From contig NZ_JAHSTT010000014.1 of assembly GCF_019145205.1 (NCBI RefSeq), forward strand, positions 1 through 64,000: a DNA stretch of 64,000 bases, in the 5' to 3' direction. Position 1 is the first letter of the stretch, and every line of letters begins with the position of its first letter. The position numbers and the translations under genes are program-made. Positions 8,977-17,289 of the stretch are shown here, one piece after another. The notes beneath the pieces are model-generated. The model had not been told where the DNA came from. It saw nothing but the letters and a program-made list of their open reading frames with translations, and did no database searches. Origin of the DNA: Pseudomonas khavaziana. GTDB taxonomy: Bacteria; Pseudomonadota; Gammaproteobacteria; Pseudomonadales; Pseudomonadaceae.

Positions 8977-10047
8977 ATGACCATGATGCTTCTACGTACC
9001 CTTGTTCTTGAACGTAATGATGAAGACACACCTGTTAACGGCGCGCTGCTGTGTGCGTTTGCCGTCGCTCAAACAGAATCAAACTTTCTTGTGTATAGCC
9101 TGGATGAAGAGGCCGAGCCCGGACACTCCAGGGTCTATATCGCAGAGTTGCGTAAAAAGCTCGAGCGCTATTTTCTGGGGGGAGTTGATTCCAAAGAAGA
9201 CCTGCAGGCAGCGATGCAGGTCTTCAAACAGATTCTGATGCTGGCAGCAGCAACGGGCTCGAAGACAAGCCCGATTGCCGACCCCAAGGTTCCCTTTCAT
9301 TTTATCGATCTGAAAGGCTGTCGATTACCACCTGCCAGGCCAGAAGATCATCACTCGGTGATTATCAAGAAAGCCTTGGTCATGAAGGTGATTACTTTGG
9401 GGATGTCGGCCCCGGCGCTGCCTGCGATCGAAAGCAATACAGTGATCGTGCCGTCGATTCGCTTTTCATCGCAAATGGTTGCCCCCCCGCGGAACCCGCG
9501 TTCGCCGAAGGCGCCGCCGCAGCCTATGGATGAAGATCCCATTGAAGCGTCGGTCCAGGAGGAATTGGCCCAGCAGGAGTCGGCTCTAGAAGAGCCGGTC
9601 CAGTCATTGATCACCATGCCGGAGGTACAGGAGGAGATCAGCATATCGCCTGTCCCAGTTGAACAAAACGACACTCAGTTCGAAGCATACGAACCCCAGC
9701 CATCCAAGCCGCCTGCCCAACTGGAGCATACCTCTTTGCTCGAGATGGACAGCGCGTTGAGCAATCTGGCCAAGGTCGCCCAGGAGTTGACGCAAAAAAA
9801 ATGTGCAGTCCTCGAGAAGGAAGCGATGCTCGAACAGTGGCAGGCACGTCTTCAGCAGCATCAAAGCCAATTGGACGAAAAGAGCCGTGAGTTGGAGCTG
9901 CGCCATACTCAGTTGCAGGACCAAGGGCTTGAGGTCAGCAAGAAGGCCGAAAAACTGGCGATGATGATGTTGCAGCTTTCAGGCATGCGTCAGCGAATGC
10001 AAGGTACGCTGCTTGAACTGGACCAGGTTCTGGAGGGACAGGGGTGA
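8977..10047 (+). CDS. Hypothetical protein with proline-rich linker and C-terminal coiled coil
   Basis: 356-aa protein that I do not recognise. Residues about 1-145 look like a compact domain with alternating strands and helices; about 155-245 are rich in P, E, Q and S and probably disordered; about 250-350 are a strongly charged, Q/E/K-rich coiled coil (LTQKKCAVLEKEAMLEQWQ onwards). No signal peptide or membrane segment is seen, so it is probably cytoplasmic. It diverges from the GldA-F-G-like operon and may be functionally linked to it. Start is uncertain: ATG at 8977, 8983 or 8986, behind GAGG at 8969-8972. Confidence 0.65.
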   Translation: MTMMLLRTLVLERNDEDTPVNGALLCAFAVAQTESNFLVYSLDEEAEPGHSRVYIAELRKKLERYFLGGVDSKEDLQAAMQVFKQILMLAAATGSKTSPIADPKVPFHFIDLKGCRLPPARPEDHHSVIIKKALVMKVITLGMSAPALPAIESNTVIVPSIRFSSQMVAPPRNPRSPKAPPQPMDEDPIEASVQEELAQQESALEEPVQSLITMPEVQEEISISPVPVEQNDTQFEAYEPQPSKPPAQLEHTSLLEMDSALSNLAKVAQELTQKKCAVLEKEAMLEQWQARLQQHQSQLDEKSRELELRHTQLQDQGLEVSKKAEKLAMMMLQLSGMRQRMQGTLLELDQVLEGQG

Positions 10048-10172
10048 GCCAATGAACCGCTCGGCCTGGATACTTTCCAGGGTTCATTTATCATCACGCC
10101 CAGCCAGCCGGCGCCAGGCCATGATGTCCTGGCGTGTCGGCACCAGTGAACACTGTTTGGGGATGCAAGCGT

Positions 10173-10652
10173 TTGAGTACCAAGCTGATTACCAAAGAAG
10201 GTCATGAAGCACTTAAAAAAGAGTTGGATTACCTATGGCGTGAAAAGCGCCCGGACACCACTCGCAAAGTGACTTGGGCGGCTTCCCTGGGAGATCGCAG
10301 CGAAAACGCGGATTACCAGTACAACAAGAAACTGCTGCGTGAGATCGACCGGCGGGTGCGCTACCTGCGTAAACGCCTGGAAGATATGCGTGTGGTGGAG
10401 TACATGCCCGAGCAGGAGGGCAAGGTATTTTTCGGTGCCTGGGTCGATATCGAAAACGATCAGGGTGAGACCAAGCGCTTTCGCATCGTCGGTTATGACG
10501 AAATTTACGAGCGGATGGATTACATCTCCATTGACTCACCCATGGCGCGGGCTCTGTTGCGCAAGGAAGTCGACGACGAGGCAATCGTACAGACCCCCGG
10601 CGGCGAGGTGTGTTGGTGGATCACCAAGATCGAGTACGTGAAGCCGGCCTGA
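10173..10652 (+). CDS. greB: Transcription elongation factor GreB
   Basis: 159-aa RNA polymerase secondary-channel factor that stimulates cleavage of backtracked transcripts. The N-terminal coiled coil contains LITKEGHEALKKELDYLW and DRSENADYQYNKKLLREID with the acidic tip; the C-terminal FKBP-like domain ends with GGEVCWWITKIEYV. I place the start at the TTG 10173 (L/MSTKLITKEG), which gives the usual GreB length and a GGGGAT ribosome site a few bases upstream; an ATG-free extension back to 10134 would add 13 residues not typical of the family. Confidence 0.94.
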   Translation: MSTKLITKEGHEALKKELDYLWREKRPDTTRKVTWAASLGDRSENADYQYNKKLLREIDRRVRYLRKRLEDMRVVEYMPEQEGKVFFGAWVDIENDQGETKRFRIVGYDEIYERMDYISIDSPMARALLRKEVDDEAIVQTPGGEVCWWITKIEYVKPA

Positions 10653-10685
10653 AGGCTCGCACTCCGGGCAAAGTACGAGCCTTCA
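10650..10685. terminator. Hairpin between convergent greB and ABC permease genes
   Basis: A perfect 10-bp inverted repeat TGAAGGCTCG (10650-10659) / CGAGCCTTCA (10676-10685) begins at the greB stop codon. There is no T-run on either side, so it may be a processing or stabilising hairpin rather than a classical intrinsic terminator. Confidence 0.4.
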
Positions 10686-10689
10686 GGCT

Positions 10690-13203
10690 TCAACCTTCGC
10701 GCAATACCGTCAACGGGCTGGCATTCAGGGCTCGACGTGTCCCGAATACCCCGGCAGCGCCAATCAGCACTGCACCGATCACGGGTAGCAGTAACAACCA
10801 CGGGTGGGGGTGCCACGCCAGATCAAAGGCGTAGCGGTACAGCACCCAGGTCACCAGTTCTGTTCCCAGTGCCGCCAGCAGGCCGCTGACGGCACCCAGC
10901 AGGCCGAATTCAATACGCCGGGCCTTGACCAGCAACTTACGCTCGGCACCCAGGGCTCGCAGCAGTGCGCCTTGGCGGATGCGTTCATCCAGGGTGGCCT
11001 GGAGACCGGAGAACAGCACCGCCATGCCTGCCGCCAGCACGAACAGCAGCACGTATTCCACTGCCAGGGTCACTTGGGCCAGGATACTGCGCAACTGCTC
11101 CAGCAGGGCCTCTACCTGCAGGATGGTGACGGCCGGGAAAGCCCGTGACAGATCGACGATCTGTTGGTCATGGCCGGGCGCCAAGTAGAAGCTGGTCAGG
11201 TAGGTCGCGGGTAAATCCTTCAAGGTGCCCGGTTGGAAGATCATGAAGAAGTTGGGCTGGAAGTTATCCCAGTTGATGGTCCGCAGGCTGGTGACCCGTG
11301 CCTCGCGATTTTCCCCGCCGATGGTGAACAACAGATGGTCGTTGAGCTTGAGTTTCAGGCTCTCGGCGACCTTGGCTTCCACCGACACGCCAGGGATGTC
11401 ATCGCTTGGTTGAGCTGACCACCAGGCGCCTGCGGTCAGGGCATTGCCCGGTGGCAAGTCGGCAGCCCAGGTCAGGCTCAGGTCGCGTTGAACGGCACGG
11501 TCGCCGCTGGAGTCCTTGCTGACAATTTCCTGCACGGGTTCGCCATTGATGCTGATCAACCGCCCCGGCACTACCGGATACAACGGCGCCGCTTGCGCCT
11601 GTACGTCCAGCAGGCGTTTGCCGAAGGCCTCCTTGTCGGCCGGCAGGATGTTCAATGCAAAGTAATTGGGTGCGTCCTTCGGCAACTGGTTTTGCCAGGT
11701 ATCGAGCAACTCGCCTCGCAACAGCGCGATCAAACCCATGGATAGCAGGATCAGGCCAAATGCCAGGGACTGGCCTGCCGCTGCCAATGGGTGGCGCAGC
11801 AATTGGCCCAGGCCCAGGCGCCAAGGCAAGGAGGCGCGGGCCAATAACCGTCGCAGGCTTTTGAGCAGCAACAGCAGCAAGCCGCCCAGGATCAATGCCG
11901 CCACCACGCCGCCGCCCAGCAAGGCGAAGGTCAATACCAGATCCAGGCTCAGGCGCCACATGATCAGGCCCAGCGCAAACAGTGCCGCGCCGTAGACCAT
12001 CCAGGTGCTCGAGGGGATCGGCAGCAGATCGCGACGCAGTACCCGTAGCGGCGGTACGCGACCCAGCGCGGCCAAGGGCGGAAGGGCGAAGCCGGCAAGG
12101 GCGACCAGCCCGGTGCCGATCCCCGCGACGGCTGGCAGCAACCCTCCCGGCGGCACGTCGGCTGGCAGTAGGTCGTGCAGGAAGTAGAACAGGCCGAATT
12201 GCGCCAGCCAGCCAAGCAGGGCGCCGACCAGACTCGCCAGCAGGCCCAGTACGCTCAGTTGCAGACTGAACAGCAGCATGGCCTCGCGTCGCGATAGACC
12301 CAGGCAGCGCAGCAACGCACTGGCATCAAAGCGTCGACTGGCGAAACGGTTGGCCGACAGCGCCACGGCCACACCGGCCAGCAGCACCGCCACCAGGCTG
12401 GCCATGTTCAGGTACCGCTCGGCCTTGCCCAGGGCGCCGCCGATCTGCTGGTTGCCGTCACGGGAGTCCTGCAGGCGCTGGTTGGCAGCGAGGCCCGGCT
12501 TGACCAGGTCGCGATAGGTTTGCAGTGCGGCGCTGCCTTGTGGGGCGCGCCACAGTTCGCGGTAGCTTACGCGGCTGCCCGGCTGGACCACGCCGGTGGC
12601 GCCCAGGTCCGCCAGGTTGATCATCACCCTTGGGGTGAGGCTGTAGAAGTTGCCGGCACGGTCAGGTTCATAGGTCAGGATGCGTGCCAGGCGCAGGGTC
12701 TTCATGCCGACATCGATACTGTCGCCGACCTTGAGGTCCAGCGCCGTCAACAGCCTTGCCTCCACCCAGGCTTCGCCAGGCTTGGGGCCGCCGCCAGGGC
12801 TTTCAGTGCCAAAGGGCTCGGCGCTGCTTTTCAGCTCCCCGCGCAATGGGTACTGCTCGTTGACCGCCTTGATGCTGGAGAGCTGGATGCCGTTGTCCGT
12901 GGCGATAACACTGGAGAACTCGACGATGCGGGCGTGATCCAGGCCCAGTTCGGTGCCGGACCTGATTTGCTCGGGGCGAGCCGGCGAGCTGCCTTCGAGC
13001 ACCAGGTCGGCGCCGAGGAACTCGGTGGCGCGCAGCAGCATGGCGCCGTTGAGACGGGCGCCAAAGTAGCCGATGGCGGTGCTGGCAGCCACGGCCACCA
13101 GCAGGGCAAAGAACAACACGCGCAGTTCGCCTGCGCGGGCATCGCGCAGTAATTGGCGCATGGCAAGGCTGAACAGGCGCAACAGCGGCAAGCGTGCCAT
13201 CAA
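10690..13203 (-). CDS. ABC transporter permease, YbbP/FtsX family
   Basis: 837-aa inner-membrane protein: one N-terminal helix (about 27-45), a large periplasmic domain, three helices around 265-370, a further cluster of helices around 400-500, a second periplasmic domain and three C-terminal FtsX-type helices ending in GAAGVFGTRRALNASPLTVLR. This double FtsX architecture is that of E. coli YbbP, the partner of YbbA. The gene overlaps the upstream ATPase gene by four bases (ATGA). Function of YbbAP-type systems is not settled; the proximity to tesA is conserved in many proteobacteria. Confidence 0.9.
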   Translation of the reverse strand: MMARLPLLRLFSLAMRQLLRDARAGELRVLFFALLVAVAASTAIGYFGARLNGAMLLRATEFLGADLVLEGSSPARPEQIRSGTELGLDHARIVEFSSVIATDNGIQLSSIKAVNEQYPLRGELKSSAEPFGTESPGGGPKPGEAWVEARLLTALDLKVGDSIDVGMKTLRLARILTYEPDRAGNFYSLTPRVMINLADLGATGVVQPGSRVSYRELWRAPQGSAALQTYRDLVKPGLAANQRLQDSRDGNQQIGGALGKAERYLNMASLVAVLLAGVAVALSANRFASRRFDASALLRCLGLSRREAMLLFSLQLSVLGLLASLVGALLGWLAQFGLFYFLHDLLPADVPPGGLLPAVAGIGTGLVALAGFALPPLAALGRVPPLRVLRRDLLPIPSSTWMVYGAALFALGLIMWRLSLDLVLTFALLGGGVVAALILGGLLLLLLKSLRRLLARASLPWRLGLGQLLRHPLAAAGQSLAFGLILLSMGLIALLRGELLDTWQNQLPKDAPNYFALNILPADKEAFGKRLLDVQAQAAPLYPVVPGRLISINGEPVQEIVSKDSSGDRAVQRDLSLTWAADLPPGNALTAGAWWSAQPSDDIPGVSVEAKVAESLKLKLNDHLLFTIGGENREARVTSLRTINWDNFQPNFFMIFQPGTLKDLPATYLTSFYLAPGHDQQIVDLSRAFPAVTILQVEALLEQLRSILAQVTLAVEYVLLFVLAAGMAVLFSGLQATLDERIRQGALLRALGAERKLLVKARRIEFGLLGAVSGLLAALGTELVTWVLYRYAFDLAWHPHPWLLLLPVIGAVLIGAAGVFGTRRALNASPLTVLREG

Positions 13204-13883
13204 GGCTCCAGGGGCGCGACCATCAGGCCGGCTTCAAGGCGGATCAGGCGTCGGCAACGGTGGGCCAGGCGCTCGTCATGGGTGACGAGTACCAGGGTCG
13301 TGCCGCTCTCTTTATTGAGTTCAAACAGCAGGTCGCTGATGCGCTCGCCGGTATGGCTGTCGAGGTTGCCGGTGGGTTCGTCGGCAAACAGCACGTCCGG
13401 TTCGGCGGCAAACGCGCGGGCAATAGCGACCCGTTGCTGCTCGCCACCGGACAGCTGGCGTGGCGAGTGGGTCAGGCGCTGGCCCAGGCCCACGCGCTCC
13501 AGCAGATGCCTGGCACGCTCGCGGGCGTCTTTACGCCCGTCGAGTTCCAGCGGCAACATCACGTTTTCCAGCGCGTTGAGGCTGTCAAGCAGCTGGAACG
13601 ATTGAAAAACGAAACCCACATGCTCGGCACGGATGCGCGCACGCTGGTCTTCGTCGAGGGTGCTCAGGGCTTGCCCGGCCAAAGTGACTTCGCCGCTGCT
13701 GGGCAGGTCGAGGCCGGCCAGCAGACCCAGCAGGGTGGATTTACCGGAACCGGAACTGCCGACGATAGCCAGGCTATCGCCCTTGTTCAGTTCCAGGCTC
13801 AGTTCGTGCAGGATAGTCAGTTCACCTTCCGCGCTGGGAACCACTTTGCTAAGGTTCCGCGCGGTGAGAATGCTTGCGCCCAT
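13200..13883 (-). CDS. ABC transporter ATP-binding protein, YbbA type
   Basis: 227-aa ATPase of the MacB/LolD group. Walker A GSSGSGKSTLLG, signature LSGGEQQRVAIARA and Walker B VLFADEPTGNLD are all intact. The ATG at 13883 (MGASILTARNL) gives the normal length. Its start lies only 10 bp from the tesA start on the opposite strand, so the two promoters must overlap the other gene's 5' end. Works with the YbbP-like permease encoded immediately downstream. Confidence 0.93.
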   Translation of the reverse strand: MGASILTARNLSKVVPSAEGELTILHELSLELNKGDSLAIVGSSGSGKSTLLGLLAGLDLPSSGEVTLAGQALSTLDEDQRARIRAEHVGFVFQSFQLLDSLNALENVMLPLELDGRKDARERARHLLERVGLGQRLTHSPRQLSGGEQQRVAIARAFAAEPDVLFADEPTGNLDSHTGERISDLLFELNKESGTTLVLVTHDERLAHRCRRLIRLEAGLMVAPLEP

Positions 13884-13893
13884 GGAGAATCCG

Positions 13894-14499
13894 ATGCGAA
13901 TGTGGTTTTTGAGTGCTGGCCTGGCCTTGATGTGCATGGCCCAGAACGCAGCGGCGGGTACAGTCCTGATCGTTGGCGATAGTATCAGTGCCGGTTTCGG
14001 CCTGGATACCCGCAAAGGGTGGGTCGCACTGCTGGAGCAACGCCTCAAGCGGGAGGGTTTCGACGATAAGGTCGTCAATGCGTCCATCAGCGGCGACACC
14101 AGTGCAGGCGGCCTGGCGCGGCTGCCGGCGGCGCTTGCAGAGCATAAGCCTGAGGTGGTGGTTATCGAACTTGGGGGGAACGACGGCTTGCGTGGGCAAC
14201 CGCCAGCGCAATTGAAACAAAATCTTGCGTCGATGATTGATCAGTCCAAGGCCGGCGGCGCCAAGGTGCTGCTGTTGGGCATGCAATTGCCACCTAATTA
14301 CGGGCCGCGATACACCACCGCGTTTGCCGAAGTCTATGGTGCGCTGGCCAAGGAAAAAAACATTGCGCTGGTACCGTTTTTCCTTGAAGGCGTGGGTGGT
14401 CATCCGGAGCTGATGCAGGCTGATCAACTGCACCCGGCAGTCGCCGCCCAGGACAAGCTGCTGGAAAATGTCTGGCCGACGCTAAAACCGCTGCTATGA
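13894..14499 (+). CDS. tesA: Arylesterase / multifunctional acyl-CoA thioesterase I (TesA)
   Basis: 201-aa SGNH hydrolase with a cleavable signal peptide (residues 1-21, ending NAAAG). Block I GDSISAGFG carries the nucleophile Ser30; block III is GGNDGLRG; the catalytic Asp/His pair is in DQLHPAV near the C-terminus. These periplasmic enzymes hydrolyse acyl thioesters, lysophospholipids and aryl esters. GGAG six bases before the ATG at 13894 supports this start over ATGs at 13882 and 13900. Confidence 0.93.
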   Translation: MRMWFLSAGLALMCMAQNAAAGTVLIVGDSISAGFGLDTRKGWVALLEQRLKREGFDDKVVNASISGDTSAGGLARLPAALAEHKPEVVVIELGGNDGLRGQPPAQLKQNLASMIDQSKAGGAKVLLLGMQLPPNYGPRYTTAFAEVYGALAKEKNIALVPFFLEGVGGHPELMQADQLHPAVAAQDKLLENVWPTLKPLL

Positions 14500-14557
14500 C
14501 GCTTTTCTACCGGCAGGCTTTCGGCTAAGGTGGCGCCCCCCTGATCTGGAGCCCTCG

Positions 14558-14851
14558 ATGTCGCGCCCTGCCTGGTCCCTGTTTAACTACCAACTGATCG
14601 AGCCGGACGAGCAGTTGGATCTGTTCGCCTGCCAGGAAGTGCGGGTGCATCTGGTGGCACGCCAATTGGAGCTGGGCGGTTCGATCGATCGCACGCTTTG
14701 TGGCACTTTATTGCCTGCGCAACCACGTTGGTCGTCGGTGAATCGTTCGATTTTCCAGGACCAGCGCCTGTGCCCCTTATGCCGGGCGATACTCGAATCG
14801 CAAAAGCGTGGCACTCCGCCGATCTGGCCAGAGCTGCGTTTCGAGCTATAA
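14558..14851 (+). CDS. Conserved hypothetical protein with CPLC motif
   Basis: 97-aa protein rich in aromatic and acidic residues. Cysteines in CQEV, TLCGTLL and CPLC could bind a metal, but no known family is recognised. It sits 58 bp behind tesA on the same strand and ends shortly before the L,D-transpeptidase promoter. Probably a Pseudomonas-conserved orphan. Confidence 0.65.
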   Translation: MSRPAWSLFNYQLIEPDEQLDLFACQEVRVHLVARQLELGGSIDRTLCGTLLPAQPRWSSVNRSIFQDQRLCPLCRAILESQKRGTPPIWPELRFEL

Positions 14852-14858
14852 AAACAGC

Positions 14859-14890
14859 TTGAAGCTTGCGGCTGCGAAGCCGTATACAAT
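14859..14890 (+). promoter_or_regulatory. Candidate sigma-70 promoter of the L,D-transpeptidase gene
   Basis: TTGAAG (14859-14864) followed after 18 to 20 bp by TATACAAT (14883-14890), about 40 bp upstream of the ATG at 14931. Prediction from the motif alone. Confidence 0.4.
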
Positions 14891-14930
14891 CATTTTTTAC
14901 CTACCCGTCGTCTTGCGAAGGATTTTCCGG

Positions 14931-15893
14931 ATGTTGTCGCGCCTTTCCGTCGTCACCTGCTGCCTGTCTCTCGCTGCGCTCTGTGCGGCCGGTTCGGCGG
15001 CAGCCTTGCAGTTGCCCTTGCCGCCTCCGGGCGAGGACATTGTCGGCCAGGTCCAGGTGATCAAGGCCAAGTACGAAGACACCTTCGCCGACCTGGGCAC
15101 CACCTATGACCTGGGCTATTCAGAAATGGTCGCGGCCAACCCGGGTGTCGATGCCTGGTTGCCGGGGGCGGGGACCGAGATTGTGCTGCCGACACGCTTT
15201 ATCCTGCCGCCCGGCCCACGCGAAGGCATCGTGATCAACCTGGCGGAATACCGGCTCTACTACTATCCGAAGGGCCAGGACGTCGTCTACACCTTTCCGC
15301 TGGGCATTGGCCGGGAAGGTTGGGGCTCGCCGATCGCCCACACCAGTATCATCGCCAAAACGCCAAACCCGACCTGGACGCCACCGGCCTCGATCAAGGC
15401 CGAGCACGCGGCCAATGGTGACCCGTTGCCCAACGTTGTGCCTGCCGGTCCGGATAACCCGCTGGGGCCGTTCAAGTTCACCCTCGGCACGCCGGGTTAT
15501 CTGATCCACGGCTCCAACATGAAGTTTGGTATTGGCACGCGCACCAGCCACGGTTGCTTCCGCATGTTCAATAACAATGTATTGGAGATGGCCGGCATGG
15601 TGCCGGTGGGTACGTCGGTGCGCATCATCAACGATGCCTACAAGTTCGGCAGCAGTGGCGGCAAGGTCTACCTTGAGGCCCATACACCTTTGAATGATGA
15701 CGGTACCCCTTCCGTGGTCGACAAGCACACCGCGGTGATCAACGCCTTGCTCAAGCGTGAAGACCTGGCCAATAACCTGCGGGTGAACTGGGACCAGGTG
15801 CGTGACGTGGTTGCGGCGGAAGATGGTTTGCCGACCGAGATTGGCGTGCCGGGCGCGGCGCCGGTGGCCGCCGCCACGCCGGTCGACCTGTAG
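14931..15893 (+). CDS. L,D-transpeptidase (YkuD family)
   Basis: 320-aa exported enzyme with a signal peptide (about 1-25, ending SAAALQ). Residues about 38-90 form a LysM-like peptidoglycan-binding domain; about 100-235 are the YkuD catalytic domain, with the active-site histidine and cysteine in the GTRTSHGCFRMFN motif. Such enzymes make 3-3 cross-links or attach Braun-type lipoprotein to peptidoglycan, which fits with the murein lipoprotein gene oprI facing it downstream. The stop codon lies inside a REPIN palindrome. Confidence 0.93.
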   Translation: MLSRLSVVTCCLSLAALCAAGSAAALQLPLPPPGEDIVGQVQVIKAKYEDTFADLGTTYDLGYSEMVAANPGVDAWLPGAGTEIVLPTRFILPPGPREGIVINLAEYRLYYYPKGQDVVYTFPLGIGREGWGSPIAHTSIIAKTPNPTWTPPASIKAEHAANGDPLPNVVPAGPDNPLGPFKFTLGTPGYLIHGSNMKFGIGTRTSHGCFRMFNNNVLEMAGMVPVGTSVRIINDAYKFGSSGGKVYLEAHTPLNDDGTPSVVDKHTAVINALLKREDLANNLRVNWDQVRDVVAAEDGLPTEIGVPGAAPVAAATPVDL

Positions 15894-15990
15894 GAGCGAG
15901 CTTGCTCGCGAGAAACCCATAGGCGCCGCGCTTATTCAGGAAGCACGCGTTATCGTTGATGTTTTTCGCGAGCAAGCTCGCTCCTACAGG
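15887..15990. repeat. REPIN (GTAGGAGCGAGC type)
   Basis: Two REP palindromes in inverted orientation (CCTGTAGGAGCGAGCTTGCT and its complement) flank about 50 bp. The centre is the reverse complement of the centres of the elements at 26362 and 41594. The left arm includes the stop codon of the L,D-transpeptidase gene (15891-15893). Confidence 0.9.
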
Positions 15991-16013
15991 TGGCGCGCGC
16001 CAAATCCAAGGCA

Positions 16014-16042
16014 ATAAAAAGCCGATCCAAACATGGATCGGC
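16014..16042 (-). terminator. Intrinsic terminator of oprI
   Basis: GCCGATCC (16021-16028) pairs with GGATCGGC (16035-16042), and a run of T follows on the minus strand (complement of A 16016-16020). It lies 24 nt after the oprI stop, as expected for this very abundant transcript. Confidence 0.85.
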
Positions 16043-16065
16043 TTGATAACAACCCCGAAGGATTA

Positions 16066-16317
16066 TTACTTGCGGCTTGCTTTTTCAAGCATGCGCAGGG
16101 CGCGCTCGTTAGCTTCGTCAGCAGTCTGTTGTGCTTTTTGGGCAGCAGCCAGAGCTTCATCAGCTTTACGGTAGGCTTCGTCTGCACGAGCCTGGGAGCG
16201 AGCTGCTGCGTCTTCCGTTGCAGTCAGACGAGCTTCGGTTTCTTTGGAGACGCTGCTGCAACCGGTAGCCAGAACTGCGGCCAGAGCCAGAGCAGAGAAT
16301 TTCAGAACGTTGTTCAT
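16066..16317 (-). CDS. oprI: Outer-membrane lipoprotein OprI (murein lipoprotein)
   Basis: 83-aa lipoprotein. The signal peptide ends in the lipobox ATGC (Cys20 lipidated), followed by an alanine-rich heptad-repeat helix (about 25-78) and the C-terminal RK/K typical for linkage to peptidoglycan. It matches P. aeruginosa OprI in length and character. Start at 16317 (MNNVLKFSAL); the in-frame ATG at 16332 is too far from the signal core. A classical terminator follows and a candidate promoter lies about 70 bp upstream. Confidence 0.96.
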   Translation of the reverse strand: MNNVLKFSALALAAVLATGCSSVSKETEARLTATEDAAARSQARADEAYRKADEALAAAQKAQQTADEANERALRMLEKASRK

Positions 16318-16384
16318 CGTGTTCCCCTTCAAGGACTTTCAATTAGATGGCTACTGTCTCAGGGTGAGCTAATAGCCGGCGTAC

Positions 16385-16412
16385 ATACTACCCATTACTT
16401 GTAGTAAGTAAA
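16385..16412 (-). promoter_or_regulatory. Candidate oprI promoter
   Basis: On the minus strand, TTTACT (16407-16412) and TAGTAT (16385-16390) are separated by 16 bp, about 68 bp before the oprI start codon. Each matches the sigma-70 consensus at four of six positions. Confidence 0.35.
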
Positions 16413-16814
16413 CTGACGTTGCGCAAGAAGCAAAAAAAAATCCTGCGCCGAATCTATTTTGGCTAATCTTTCGGAGACCTGTATAGAAACTGTCCAATTT
16501 TTTCTATCTCGACAGGTATTGGATCCCGGCTGAAAGGGCCGGCCCGCATGTGTGAAGCCTTGTAAACAGATGAGATTTTATATAACGAAGCGGGCACTTT
16601 CGTTCTGTGTGGCTTTACTCCGGCTGGCATCTTTTTGCCCATCTAGAGGTGACTTTAAGAGCGGTAGTTCGTCTCAAGGTTCAACTGCCGGCAATGTTCA
16701 GGCTATCGGTCACCGGTTGATCGATGCCCTTTCTATATCCACCCGGGGCAGGGAATGATGAGTGCGCCTTGAGCAATTGCAGGATTGGTGCCTACTATTC
16801 CCTATGTGCTGGTT

Positions 16815-16826
16815 GTGAGCGCTCAC
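16815..16826. promoter_or_regulatory. LacI-family-like operator palindrome
   Basis: GTGAGCGCTCAC, a perfect 12-bp palindrome flanked by TT on the left, equals the core of the symmetric lac operator and has the central CpG usual for LacI/GalR-family sites. It lies 105 bp upstream of the GNAT gene. No LacI-family gene is in the window, so the binding protein is unknown. Confidence 0.35.
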
Positions 16827-16930
16827 GGTTTTCTCGTTGTCGAAACCGGCACGGGGTGGCGTAGATGTTCCTTCGCCGGAAAAACATCGGTAAGGTAGGG
16901 GTCGCAATCTTAGACCCGCGAGGAGTAGTG

Positions 16931-17212
16931 ATGAGCGAGGCGTTGTCCATCCACCATGACCAGGTTGGTCATCAGTTCGAGACCAATGTGGACGGTCATC
17001 GTGCCTATCTGACCTATATGGACCTCGGGAAGCAAACCCTGGATATCTATCGCACATTTGTGCCCAACGCGCTGCGGGGCCGAGGTATTGCGGCCGCGTT
17101 GACCGAGGCAGCTTTGAAGTTTGCCGAAGAGGCCGGCTACACGGTGATCCCGTCGTGCTCTTATGTAGAGCGCTATATGGAGCGTCATCAGCGTCATGCC
17201 GCGAAGCTGTAG
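16931..17212 (+). CDS. GNAT-like N-acetyltransferase (YjdJ/YidJ type)
   Basis: 93-aa minimal acetyltransferase fold. The motif RTFVPNALRGRGIAAALTEAAL is the acetyl-CoA pyrophosphate-binding loop (R/Q-x-x-G-x-G/A), and VIPSCSYVERYMERH near the C-terminus is typical of this short family, where the cysteine may take part in catalysis. The substrate is unknown. The ATG at 16931 sits behind GAGGAG; an in-frame ATG at 16865 would add 22 residues without a ribosome site. Confidence 0.85.
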   Translation: MSEALSIHHDQVGHQFETNVDGHRAYLTYMDLGKQTLDIYRTFVPNALRGRGIAAALTEAALKFAEEAGYTVIPSCSYVERYMERHQRHAAKL

Positions 17213-17230
17213 CTGAGCCGTTGCCAATAG

Positions 17231-17258
17231 AAAACGCCGGGCTTAGCCCGGCGTTTTT
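17231..17258. terminator. Bidirectional terminator between the GNAT and aroF genes
   Basis: AAAACGCCGGGC (17231-17242) pairs with GCCCGGCGTTTT (17246-17257), loop TTA. T-runs on both strands serve the plus-strand GNAT gene and the convergent minus-strand DAHP synthase gene. Confidence 0.88.
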
Positions 17259-17289
17259 GTGTATGCCTGATTCAGAACAAATGCGTGGT

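Larger units (their letters stand above)
16318..16930. other. Long intergenic region upstream of oprI and the GNAT gene
   Basis: 613 bp without a convincing gene. It holds the candidate oprI promoter, a hairpin (ACCTGT and ATAGAAA at 16477-16489 pairing with TTTCTAT and ACAGGT at 16501-16517, bulge of four bases) and the perfect palindrome GTGAGCGCTCAC at 16815-16826. A 68-codon ORF at 16552 has no homologue I recognise and no clear ribosome site. A small RNA here is possible but I cannot identify one. Confidence 0.5.

Noticed and set aside
5339..10047. Prophage or integrative element as source of the GldAFG-like block
   Set aside because: No integrase, transposase, tRNA or direct flanking repeats are visible at either end.
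16552..16758. 68-codon ORF in the oprI/GNAT gap
   Set aside because: No ribosome site, no homologue recognised, codon use not convincing.
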